A stretch of 64,000 nt of DNA from Hyphomicrobiales bacterium (GTDB lineage: Bacteria > Pseudomonadota > Alphaproteobacteria > Rhizobiales > Rhizobiaceae): positions 101,032 through 165,031 of the forward strand of contig UCII01000026.1 of NCBI GenBank assembly GCA_900472485.1. Direction: 5' to 3'. Numbering within the stretch: the stretch's first letter is position 1; the number at the start of each line of letters is the position of its first letter. This document shows, one piece after another, positions 1 through 7,905 of the stretch. The translations under genes were made by a program, and so were the position numbers. The notes under the pieces are model-generated. The model made no database searches, was not told the DNA's origin, and was given only the letters and a program-made list of their open reading frames with translations.

Positions 1-1
1 C

Positions 2-616
2 GTCACGGGCCAGAGCGTGAGCCCGGGACGTATGATAGGGATCGCAGAGATTCTTCGCGACAAGGATACTTTGATCGTGGAAGACGATGGTATCGGCGAC
101 ATCTCGATCGCGCCGCGCCATTCCCTCGGGCATCTTTTTCCCGATCGGGTTATCCATATCCTGTCATTTTCGAAAACGCACGGGCCGGACCTACGCCTCG
201 CGGTCTTGTCGAGCTCGCGGGCGATCATCGACCAGATCCAATCCTATCGCAGCTTCAGCTCCGGCTGGACCAGCCGTATTCTGCAGGCGGCGGCGGCCTG
301 GCTGCTGCGCGATCCGGCAACAGCATCGTGCCTCGATCATGCCCGCAGGACCTATCGGGAACGCCGCGCAGGCCTCATCAATGCGCTTCGCGAGCGTGGC
401 GTCGATGCGTGGCATGGAGAGGGACTATGTGCCTGGGTGCCGGTCTCGTCGGAGCCTTTCGCAATGGTGACGCTTGCCGCTCGGGGCATTGCAGTGCATC
501 CCGGTGCCAAGTTCTCGATCCTGCCCAGCAGCCATTTGCGTGTCGCGACGGCCAAACTCTTGGAGCGGCGCGAATATGTTGCGGATGCCATCGCACTTGC
601 GGCCGTTCACACGTGA
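2..616 (+). CDS. PLP-dependent aminotransferase class I/II, C-terminal part (5' end outside window)
   Basis: The reading frame is open from base 2, so the gene starts outside the window; about 204 codons are visible. The start of the visible part, with TG followed by R nine residues later, fits the region just after the NPTG motif of fold-type I aminotransferases. It is followed by VEDDGIGDI, where an Asp contacts the PLP ring nitrogen, and by SFSKTHGPDLRLA, whose Lys (codon 173-175) is the expected Schiff-base lysine. The final ~100 residues match the small C-terminal domain. It could be the aminotransferase half of a MocR/GntR-type regulator or a free-standing enzyme; the missing N-terminus decides this. 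It ends 9 bp before the convergent acyltransferase gene. Confidence 0.75.
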   Translation, partial: VTGQSVSPGRMIGIAEILRDKDTLIVEDDGIGDISIAPRHSLGHLFPDRVIHILSFSKTHGPDLRLAVLSSSRAIIDQIQSYRSFSSGWTSRILQAAAAWLLRDPATASCLDHARRTYRERRAGLINALRERGVDAWHGEGLCAWVPVSSEPFAMVTLAARGIAVHPGAKFSILPSSHLRVATAKLLERREYVADAIALAAVHT

Positions 617-625
617 ACGGCAATG

Positions 626-1696
626 CTACTGGCTTGAAGTCGCTCCCAGGCTTTTGGGCGTGTCCCTCCAAGAGGAACCGTATTTGACAAGGATAGCCGC
701 AAGCTTAGCCGAGATGAGCGCAATGATGGAAATCGCGACGAGATAGATTGCGATGTAGACGGGCTGCGGCAAGTGGGTATCGCGCATCAGATGCCCGTAA
801 ATCTCGGTGAAGCCGCGATGGCACATATAGATGGGATAGGAGAGATAGCCGAGAAAGATGCCGAGCCGCTGCAGCCTCTCCGGCAATTCGAGCATCGTGC
901 CGGCAAGGACGATGAGCGGTGAGATCAGGATGCAGAAGACAAGCGCATATTTCAGCGAATAGGTTGGGAGAAACAGCAAGGCTAAGATCGCCGCGATGGG
1001 CAGCAGGGCGGCATAGCTGTTCATGGTCCAGCCAATCGCGGTGCTGCTTCGAAGCCGGTAGATGATCATTCCGAGCGTGAAGGAAAAGAAGACGCGGGCA
1101 AAGCCGCCATCCACCGAGTGCCATTCCCAGCCGAGATCGAGCGATTTGTGGAAAAAAACCGAGACGATCAGCAGCGCTAGAGATGCGGCGGCAATGAGGA
1201 TCAGGCTCCGCGTTTTCAATCTGAACAGCACGAGCGCGAATATGAGATTGGCCAGCAGCTCCCAAAACAGCGACCAGGCGGGACCATTCAGTGGATAAAG
1301 CGCCAGGATATCGCCCGCCGACCGCGTCAGAAAACTCGGCGAAGGCAGCATGAATATGGTCGTAAGGATGCTCGCGGCAAGATCGGCCCGTCCGACACCG
1401 GATGCCTGCCAGTGCAGCAGCAATTGCACAAGGCCGTAGACGCTGCCGATGAGGAAGAGCGGATAGAGACGCGCGTAGCGAGCCTTCATGAAGGCCAGCA
1501 CGGTCATGCCGCTTGCGAGTTTTTCACCATAGGCCCTGGCAATCACGAAGCCGCTGAGCACGAAGAAGAAATCGACCGCGATATAGGCCGAAGGCGCATA
1601 GGGCCTGTCGAGGTGATAGACGACGACCGCCAATGCCGCCAGGCCGCGCATCGCATCCAGGGCGGCATATCTGTGTTTCGTCGTATTGGCCGGCAT
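626..1696 (-). CDS. Acyltransferase 3 family membrane protein (OafA/ExoZ type)
   Basis: A 356-residue polytopic membrane protein. The N-terminus (YAALDAMRGLAALAVVVYH, then AVDFFFVLSGFVIA) is the signature of acyltransferase-3 proteins, which transfer acetyl or similar acyl groups from the cytoplasm to surface sugars. About ten hydrophobic segments follow, as usual for the family. It lies 39 bp downstream of a glycosyltransferase on the same strand and after a polysaccharide flippase, so it probably O-acylates an exopolysaccharide or LPS sugar. The exact acceptor cannot be read from the sequence. Confidence 0.85.
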   Translation of the reverse strand: MPANTTKHRYAALDAMRGLAALAVVVYHLDRPYAPSAYIAVDFFFVLSGFVIARAYGEKLASGMTVLAFMKARYARLYPLFLIGSVYGLVQLLLHWQASGVGRADLAASILTTIFMLPSPSFLTRSAGDILALYPLNGPAWSLFWELLANLIFALVLFRLKTRSLILIAAASLALLIVSVFFHKSLDLGWEWHSVDGGFARVFFSFTLGMIIYRLRSSTAIGWTMNSYAALLPIAAILALLFLPTYSLKYALVFCILISPLIVLAGTMLELPERLQRLGIFLGYLSYPIYMCHRGFTEIYGHLMRDTHLPQPVYIAIYLVAISIIALISAKLAAILVKYGSSWRDTPKSLGATSSQ

Positions 1697-1735
1697 TGGT
1701 CGAAACCTCGTTGGGCGGAAAGGATTGCGCTTACG

Positions 1736-2551
1736 CTATCCGGCGGCGCGCGCGCCGAAGAATTCGCTTCTCAAGTTTCGATCGAGCGGGCGCACCCGCG
1801 AAAGATTGCCCAGGAACTGGCGGGGGCTTGTGAGTACCGACCGGTTCAGAAAATGGGTCCTGATCAGGCCGGAGGATTTGCTGTGGGCGCCGGCATGGCC
1901 GACCCGATAGATCGCGCCACGGAAGGGCAGCGCTCCGAGCGGAGAGCCGGCATCGGCCAGCAGCTTGCCGATGCGCACGTGGCTGCCGAGCATGGATTTG
2001 ATGTAATCGACCTCGGCATCCTCGAAGGTCGCCGGCAAGCGATAGAGATCGGAGCGAATGATCAGCGACGTACCGCAATAATTGGCGAAATCATTGTGAT
2101 GCATAAGCAGCCTGCCGCCTTCGTTCCAGAGATAGCCCCGGTTGATTTTCCAGCCATTGGCATCGGTATTTCGAGCTGCGAAATCGACGATATTGGCGCT
2201 GACGAAATCATCGTCGTCGACAATCATGAAAAAACGCGTGTCGCGCGCCGAAAGCATGCCGCTCAAGACACGACGGCCCTTGTCCAGCCGGAACGCATCG
2301 TAGACCTTTTCGCGATCGGCACCGTTGATGTCGTGCAGCTGGTTCGGCGGGAAGGTCACGCGTTCTGCCGTAAAATTCGGCGGCAAATCCGGCAGATCGG
2401 CGCCTTCATTGGCGACGACTACGCCGCGCCAGTTCCTGTTGGACTGGCCGGCGATCGATGCGATCGTTTGCGACAGCCGCCGTTTCAATGCCGGCCAATC
2501 ATTGGAATTGGCCTGATGCCGAACGGGAATGATGAACGTAACCAGTGTCAT
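1736..2551 (-). CDS. Glycosyltransferase, GT-A / family 2-like
   Basis: A 271-residue protein starting with VTFIIPVRH, the first strand of a GT-A nucleotide-sugar-binding fold. The acidic cluster IVDDDDF near residue 115 is the probable metal-binding DxD. The middle and C-terminus are not strongly typical of family 2, so donor and acceptor are unknown. A GGAAAGG-like ribosome site precedes the ATG. It sits between the flippase (75 bp upstream) and the acyltransferase (39 bp downstream), giving a three-gene surface-polysaccharide unit on the minus strand. Confidence 0.75.
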   Translation of the reverse strand: MTLVTFIIPVRHQANSNDWPALKRRLSQTIASIAGQSNRNWRGVVVANEGADLPDLPPNFTAERVTFPPNQLHDINGADREKVYDAFRLDKGRRVLSGMLSARDTRFFMIVDDDDFVSANIVDFAARNTDANGWKINRGYLWNEGGRLLMHHNDFANYCGTSLIIRSDLYRLPATFEDAEVDYIKSMLGSHVRIGKLLADAGSPLGALPFRGAIYRVGHAGAHSKSSGLIRTHFLNRSVLTSPRQFLGNLSRVRPLDRNLRSEFFGARAAG

Positions 2552-2626
2552 GAGGCGCCTTTCCGACTTGGTATTCCTATCGCGAGATGGGATGAGCGTT
2601 GCTTCCGGCCCTATTCGCGATGACTG

Positions 2627-4174
2627 CTACTGTGCCTTCGCGCGACGGCCTTGCAGCGTCGTTCGCACGAGGAAGAGGACCCTTTCCCGGCATAAGAGAA
2701 GGATGAGGCCCGAGTAGGCGAGGCCACCGACCAGGACTTCGCAGACGAGGCGTTCCGCAAGGGGCCGGTCGATCAAGGCCGATGAAATTGCGACGACGGC
2801 GACAAGCATGCCGAGATAAGCGGCAATGGGCCTCAGGAACTGACCGAAATATTCCGGAATGCTGAGGCCGATCAATCGCGACACCATCCACAGCGTCACT
2901 GGCCAGAGCATCACCACTCCGAGCATGAGTCCGAAGACGACGGTCGCCACCCCATATTGGTGAAGAACCAACACGGTGAGGATCGAGACGACGTTGCGCA
3001 CCAGCTGATAATAGAACCACCAGTCGGATCTGCCCTGGCTGGTGATCAAGGATGCCTGGATGATGCCGATGCCGGCCATCAGCCCGATGACGCAGAAGAA
3101 GCGTACCGGCCAGATGGCCGCTGCCCAGTGCGGTCCGAAGATCAGCGGAATGGCATCGTCGGCGACCGCCGCGAGCCCCATGAAAGCCGGGAAAGATACC
3201 AGCGAGCAACCGAAGGTCGCCATAAGGAATGCTTCGCGCACTTTGTCCTTATCATGCTGCAGCGAGGAGAGCAGCACGTGGCTGACAGAATTCAGCCCGC
3301 CCGCCACGACATTGTTGAGCATCTCGTAGAGCCGCCGGGCGAAATTATAGATACCGAGAGCGGCCGGGCTTACCAGTGTGCCGATGATCAGCTGGTCGAG
3401 ATTCATGGTCTGGAGGAAGCGGTTGCCCGAGGCGAAGATGCCGTAATGCAGCAGTTCGCGCAGGCTCGAGAGCTTTACTCTGAAGCCAGGCAGCCATTTT
3501 GCACCCCAGAAAGCGGCGATGCAGGCGGCCGCCGGTGCAGCGATCTGGGCGATTGCAAGCGCCCACAGACCGAAACCGGCGAAGATCAGCGAGAGACAGA
3601 TGACCGCCGAAACAGAGGTGGCGATCGCGGTACGGGCCGCAGCAAGATGGAAGGACATCGTGCGGCCGATCAGTGCATTGGGGACGATGATCATCATGTC
3701 GAAGAAGATTTTCAGGCCGATGATCAGCAGCAGCTTGACGATATCGTCATGCCCGAGCCAATGAGCTAGAAATGGCGAAAGCAGAAACAGCGCGGCATAG
3801 AGGATGGCTGCGGAGACGAAGGATAGCCAGAAGACCGTATCGAGATGGCTGCGCCGAATGGATTTCTGCTGGATTAGTGCCTCGCCGAAGGCCGTCGGGC
3901 CGAAGCCGGAGGCGAAACTGACGATGGCGAAGGCGAGCGCTACCAGACCGAAATCCTGCGGCAGAAGGAAACGGGAGGTGACGACGAAGACAAGGCTGTT
4001 GAGTGCCGTCGGGATAAGCGTATCCAGCGCCGACCAGAAGGCGCCCCTCAATGCGGCCCGCGACCGGTTTTCGCTCAGATGTTCAAAGACGACTTCATCC
4101 GCTTCGGACGCCAGCAATCGCATACCTCGCCGTTTTAGATCTGCGGCGGATACCGGAGTCCCGGCGCCCGCCAT
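2627..4174 (-). CDS. Polysaccharide flippase, MOP superfamily (WzxC/ExoT-like)
   Basis: A 515-residue integral membrane protein with about 12-14 hydrophobic helices. A ~45-residue cytoplasmic N-terminus precedes RSRAALRGAFWSALDTLIPT, and then comes the usual repeated two-bundle organisation of lipopolysaccharide/exopolysaccharide exporters. Family members flip lipid-linked oligosaccharide repeats across the inner membrane. It is the first gene of the minus-strand group with the glycosyltransferase and acyltransferase, which supports a role in exopolysaccharide or O-antigen assembly. The upstream 175 bp up to the J-domain gene carry the presumed promoter; I see no clear ribosome site, so the start is only likely. 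Confidence 0.85.
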   Translation of the reverse strand: MAGAGTPVSAADLKRRGMRLLASEADEVVFEHLSENRSRAALRGAFWSALDTLIPTALNSLVFVVTSRFLLPQDFGLVALAFAIVSFASGFGPTAFGEALIQQKSIRRSHLDTVFWLSFVSAAILYAALFLLSPFLAHWLGHDDIVKLLLIIGLKIFFDMMIIVPNALIGRTMSFHLAAARTAIATSVSAVICLSLIFAGFGLWALAIAQIAAPAAACIAAFWGAKWLPGFRVKLSSLRELLHYGIFASGNRFLQTMNLDQLIIGTLVSPAALGIYNFARRLYEMLNNVVAGGLNSVSHVLLSSLQHDKDKVREAFLMATFGCSLVSFPAFMGLAAVADDAIPLIFGPHWAAAIWPVRFFCVIGLMAGIGIIQASLITSQGRSDWWFYYQLVRNVVSILTVLVLHQYGVATVVFGLMLGVVMLWPVTLWMVSRLIGLSIPEYFGQFLRPIAAYLGMLVAVVAISSALIDRPLAERLVCEVLVGGLAYSGLILLLCRERVLFLVRTTLQGRRAKAQ

Positions 4175-4349
4175 TGCCGCTTCGCCATCGTTCGATGGAG
4201 CAGGACGGCGTGTTGGATGCTTGATCTAGGCCAGCCCCTCGATTTGTCTAGGGAGAATTGTTGCATTGCAACATTGCGTTGCTGAAAGTGATCTCACGAT
4301 CAAGGCAAACGCGAAATTTGTCTCTCTAGAGCGGCGAAAAGCGCCGCGT

Positions 4350-4979
4350 CTACTGCGCGGCCGAGCGGACCCTTGGCTCGTCCCATTCGATTTCGGGAGC
4401 AGCATCGGTATCATCCAAAGGCTCGTTCATCTCATATAGATAGCCTTCGAGCATGTCGCAGGCGCGTTCGCTGGCGCCGATCTTGGCTTCCGTTTCGCTG
4501 ATGGCGGTGGCGATCGCCTTGATGCGGGCGCGCAGCATGTGGCCGACCACGTCCTTGCCGGGGCGCTTGCCCAGCCGGTCGAGGTGAAGGCCGATGCGAT
4601 TGGAGTGTCGCTCGAGCTCGCTCTTGCTGAAATTCGCCTTGCGAATTTCTTCCAGAAGGCTCGCCCGCATCTTGGCGACCGGATCGAAAGTACCCGGTTC
4701 CCGCTCGTCCAGCACTATCTCGGTAATCAGCTTTTCAATGGCAACCAGCGCCTGCAGGTCGACGGCATCGGTCAGTTCGACATCATAGCCGGTATCGTCG
4801 AACACCTTGCGGCGTACGGGATCGAGAAGAAGCTCGTAGGCCTTCTGCAGCTGCGCGAAAGCTTCGGTATCGCCGCCGGAATCCGGATGGGCTGCCTTCG
4901 CGCGCTTGCGATAAGCCGCCTTGATCTGCTCTTCGCCCGCATCGCGCGCAACGCCGAGAATATCGTATGGATCAGTCAC
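4350..4979 (-). CDS. J-domain (DnaJ-like) co-chaperone protein
   Basis: A 209-residue protein with an N-terminal J domain of about 60 residues: YDILGV at the start, the helix II basic patch YRKRAKAA, the invariant HPD at residues 31-33, and the F-x-Q-L-x-K-A-Y-E-L-L helix. J domains stimulate the ATPase of an Hsp70 (DnaK). There is no Gly/Phe-rich or zinc-finger region, so this is a class C J-protein. The rest (70-200) is charged and helical, probably a coiled coil that recruits a specific client. Transcribed alone on the minus strand. Confidence 0.85.
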   Translation of the reverse strand: MTDPYDILGVARDAGEEQIKAAYRKRAKAAHPDSGGDTEAFAQLQKAYELLLDPVRRKVFDDTGYDVELTDAVDLQALVAIEKLITEIVLDEREPGTFDPVAKMRASLLEEIRKANFSKSELERHSNRIGLHLDRLGKRPGKDVVGHMLRARIKAIATAISETEAKIGASERACDMLEGYLYEMNEPLDDTDAAPEIEWDEPRVRSAAQ

Positions 4980-5325
4980 TCCAACTCCTGCCGCCGCTCA
5001 TTCCTGTTTTAAGGCCTGGCCGCTGATATCGCCGGCGCGGTTTAAACCTCCCGCCCGACCGTTTCAATCGGCTCCGGCGCTATTTGTACCATCACAAAGG
5101 CAGAGTTTGGACAAAAAGAGTCCTATGTCAAAGGCGAGCAACCTCTTCTGTGGAAATTCAGCGCCTCAGAGCGTTCGGTCGAGGAAGACGTTCGAGCGTG
5201 ACTGCTTGAGCCGGTAGAGTTGGCAAAGATCAGCATCGCTGAACGCCAGGACTTGCTGGTGAGATAACGGCAATCGGCCCGCTTCGCTGTAGGAAGCGGG
5301 CCGATTGCAGAATGTCCCAGAATTT
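4980..5325. other. Intergenic region between J-domain gene and degP
   Basis: 346 bp with no supported gene. It contains the likely promoter of the J-domain gene next to 4980 and, at its right end, the strong inverted repeat at 5270-5308. A 30-codon ORF at 5125-5217 on the plus strand has no homology I recognise and no convincing ribosome site, so I do not call it. Confidence 0.6.
5270..5308 (-). terminator. Hairpin downstream of degP, probable terminator
   Basis: A perfect 16-bp inverted repeat (left arm GCAATCGGCCCGCTTC, 7-base loop) lies 17 bp after the degP stop on the minus strand. It lacks a good U-run, so it may act with Rho or as an mRNA-end stabiliser rather than as a classic intrinsic terminator. 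Confidence 0.65.
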
Positions 5326-6828
5326 TTATGCGGCCGAGAACGGCACGGCGACGAAGGTCTTGTTGCCGTCGCGCTCGATCAGGAGCAGGACGGACTTGCG
5401 GCCATCCTTGCCGGCTTTGGCAACGGCCGTCTGCACCTCATGGACGTTGCGCACCGGCTGGTCGTTGACCGAAACGATAATGTCGCCGGTCTGGATGCCG
5501 GCAGCAGCGGCGGGCTTCTCCGGATTGACGCTGGCGACGACAGCGCCCTCGATGCCATGCGGCAGGTTCAGCTGCTCACGCACATCGGGTGTGAGGTTGG
5601 CAAGGCCGACGCCGATGCTTGGCTGGTTGGCGGGCAGCACCTTGCCGTCGCCGGCGTCGTTGGCGGCCTGCTTGCTGTCGTCATTGCCGCCGATGGTGAC
5701 ATTGACATCCATGCTCTTGCCGCCGCGCCACAGGGTGATGGAACGCTTGTCGCCGGGAGAGAGATCGGCGACGAGCCGCGACAGATCCTTCGGCGTCTTG
5801 ACGGCTTCGTTCCCGACGGCCGTGACGATATCGCCGCTCTTGATGCCGGCGCGTGCGGCCGGCGTATCATCGTTGACGCTGGCAACGAGCGCACCCTGGG
5901 TCTGGGAGAGGCCCATGGCATTGGCGATATCCGAGGTTACCGGCTGGATGGCGACGCCGAGATAACCGTGGTCGATCGAGCCGTTCTTCTCGAGCTTCGC
6001 GACAATCGCCTTGGCCTCGTCCGAAGGAATGGCAAAGCCGACGCCGACGCTGCCGCCGTTCGGCGAGTAGATGGCGGTATTGATACCGACGACGTTGCCT
6101 TCGCGGTCGACCAGCGGTCCGCCGGAATTGCCGTGGTTGATGGGCGCATCGATCTGGATGAAGTCGTCATAGGGGCCGCTGTGCAGGTCGCGGCCGCGAG
6201 CCGATACGATGCCGGCTGTGACGGTCGTGCCGATGCCGAAGGGATTGCCTATGGCGAGAATCTGGTCGCCAAGCTTCAGCTTGTCGGAATCGCCCCAAGC
6301 GATGGTCGCCAGCGGCTTCGGTGCGTTGATCTTCAGGACGGCAAGGTCGGATTTGGCATCGGCGCCCAAAAGCTTGGCAGGCAGTTCCGTGCCGTCATCA
6401 AGCGTCACCTTGATGTCGACCGCATTCTGAATGACATGGTTGTTGGTGACGATTATGCCGTCCGGGCTGATGATGAAACCGGAACCGAGCGCCATGGCGC
6501 GCTGGCTCTGCTGCTGGTGCGGCATCTGTTTCGGGAAGGGGATGCCCTGGTTTTCGAAGAATTGCCGGAACTGCTCGTCCATTGGCGAATTGCTGCCGTC
6601 GGCGCTCGTATCGGTCGCCTTCATCGTTGTGGTGACGGTGACGACGGCCGGCTTGTCGGCATCGACGATCGGAGCGAAGGAGCCGCCGGGCGCGATGATG
6701 CCGGCCGGCTCTGCAGCCGAGGCGACGGTTGCGGATGTGCTGAAGGCAAAAGGCAGTGCTCCCGCGCCGACGATGATAGCGGCACCGACGATGGCGGCTG
6801 TGCGATGTTTGCGGAGAAGAGAAGGCAT
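5326..6828 (-). CDS. degP: Do-family periplasmic serine endopeptidase (HtrA/DegP-like)
   Basis: A 500-residue protein. An N-terminal hydrophobic segment (~11-30) followed by an Ala-rich region is a signal peptide for periplasmic export. The trypsin-like domain has the full catalytic triad: His131 in TNNHV, Asp161 in KSDLAVLK and Ser235 in HGNSGGPL. Two PDZ domains follow (about 265-360 and 385-490), each with a YLGV- or IGVGL-like carboxylate-binding loop. The family degrades or refolds misfolded envelope proteins. The ~100-residue stretch before the protease domain contains the Q-rich LA-loop region. Single gene with a hairpin after it. Rhizobia carry several paralogues, so the exact orthologue is uncertain. 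Confidence 0.92.
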   Translation of the reverse strand: MPSLLRKHRTAAIVGAAIIVGAGALPFAFSTSATVASAAEPAGIIAPGGSFAPIVDADKPAVVTVTTTMKATDTSADGSNSPMDEQFRQFFENQGIPFPKQMPHQQQSQRAMALGSGFIISPDGIIVTNNHVIQNAVDIKVTLDDGTELPAKLLGADAKSDLAVLKINAPKPLATIAWGDSDKLKLGDQILAIGNPFGIGTTVTAGIVSARGRDLHSGPYDDFIQIDAPINHGNSGGPLVDREGNVVGINTAIYSPNGGSVGVGFAIPSDEAKAIVAKLEKNGSIDHGYLGVAIQPVTSDIANAMGLSQTQGALVASVNDDTPAARAGIKSGDIVTAVGNEAVKTPKDLSRLVADLSPGDKRSITLWRGGKSMDVNVTIGGNDDSKQAANDAGDGKVLPANQPSIGVGLANLTPDVREQLNLPHGIEGAVVASVNPEKPAAAAGIQTGDIIVSVNDQPVRNVHEVQTAVAKAGKDGRKSVLLLIERDGNKTFVAVPFSAA

Positions 6829-7089
6829 GGCAAAAAGTCCCTTGCGAGATCGGTGGCGGTTTGCGGCCCGTCCATATCGGGGATAGGCTGCGATTGGTCC
6901 GCGTCAATTTTGCGAGCGACTTTGTTCCCCGCTTTTACTACGGGAAGCAAAGTATAGATTTGAATTGGCGCTTGGTGTTAATATGATCCGCCAAGAAACT
7001 TTTACAAATTAAATATTGATCATGTTTTTATTGCGAAATGTTAAGATATTACCTGAATTTAATGTTGGACGGCCGGAAATTTTCCATAT

Positions 7090-7767
7090 TTAAAGCTGCG
7101 CTACCGGCCAACGCTTGAGCGCCTCTGTTCCAAGCTCCGTCAATGCGTAGATGCCGCGATCGATGCGCTCGAACCAGCCATAGACATTGTCCCTTAGAAT
7201 TTGCGGAGCCTTCGGTGCCGCTTCACGCATATCCTTCGGCCGCTGCACGCCGCTTTCGATGGCGGCGGCGCAGGCAAGGGCCTGCTGGCGATAGGCGGTC
7301 ATGATCGGCTTGCGCGTGCTGCCACCAAGTGCCGGGTCACCCTTGCGCCGACGATGTTCGTCGACAAGGCGCGATCTGCGCCGTGCATTCTTGCGGGGCA
7401 TCGGCGAGACGGGGCTGACGATGATGTCGACCAGGTCATTGTCGGATACCGCGAGCATGCCGAAGCCCAGCCTTCGGCAAAGGTCGCGGAACCGGCGATC
7501 GCCTTCCCGACCCTTGCCCTTTGCCGAGACGCGGGCGGCAATCCAAACTTCGTCGCTGGCAGCAGCGCGATCCACTGCCTGCAGGATGAGTTCGAGATTA
7601 AAGGTCATCTTCAGCTCGCAGATGACGACGACGGGTGGCTCACCATCAGTCAGGCCGACGAGGTCACAGCCGCCGATCTCGCCTTTCACCGTATAGCCAG
7701 CGGCTTCGAGAAATGACTTGATGGGGAGATAGAGCGCCGTTTCCAAATCCGCCTCCGGGCTTTGCAC
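7090..7767 (-). CDS. DUF2161-type protein with PD-(D/E)xK nuclease-like fold
   Basis: A 225-residue protein. The first ~110 residues show the core of a PD-(D/E)xK fold: Asp35 in GGCDLVGL, then Glu51 and Lys53 in VVVICELKM, with the helix KSFLEAAGY before them. This matches DUF2161, a widespread alphaproteobacterial family of putative phosphodiesterases without a proven role. The C-terminal part (~150-225, FERIDRGIYALTELG) looks like a winged-helix or DNA-binding module. No toxin, methylase or restriction partner is adjacent, so it does not look like part of a restriction system. Confidence 0.7.
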   Translation of the reverse strand: MQSPEADLETALYLPIKSFLEAAGYTVKGEIGGCDLVGLTDGEPPVVVICELKMTFNLELILQAVDRAAASDEVWIAARVSAKGKGREGDRRFRDLCRRLGFGMLAVSDNDLVDIIVSPVSPMPRKNARRRSRLVDEHRRRKGDPALGGSTRKPIMTAYRQQALACAAAIESGVQRPKDMREAAPKAPQILRDNVYGWFERIDRGIYALTELGTEALKRWPVAQL

Positions 7768-7905
7768 ATCCGCGTGAGTTTAGCCGATTCGGTTAACCAG
7801 AAGGTCCACGGAGGCAAGAAGGCGCTCTCTGAGGTGTTGGCGACTATCCCAGGCTGGCAAAAGGAGCCGGCGCTGCGGCCCCTTTTGCCATTCGCGATTG
7901 GGGGC

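Noticed and set aside
5305..6957. Long plus-strand ORF (~550 codons) opposite the HtrA/DegP gene
   Set aside because: It is the antisense shadow of a clearly conserved protease gene in GC-rich DNA; low-complexity Asp/Gly/Arg-rich translation, no family features.
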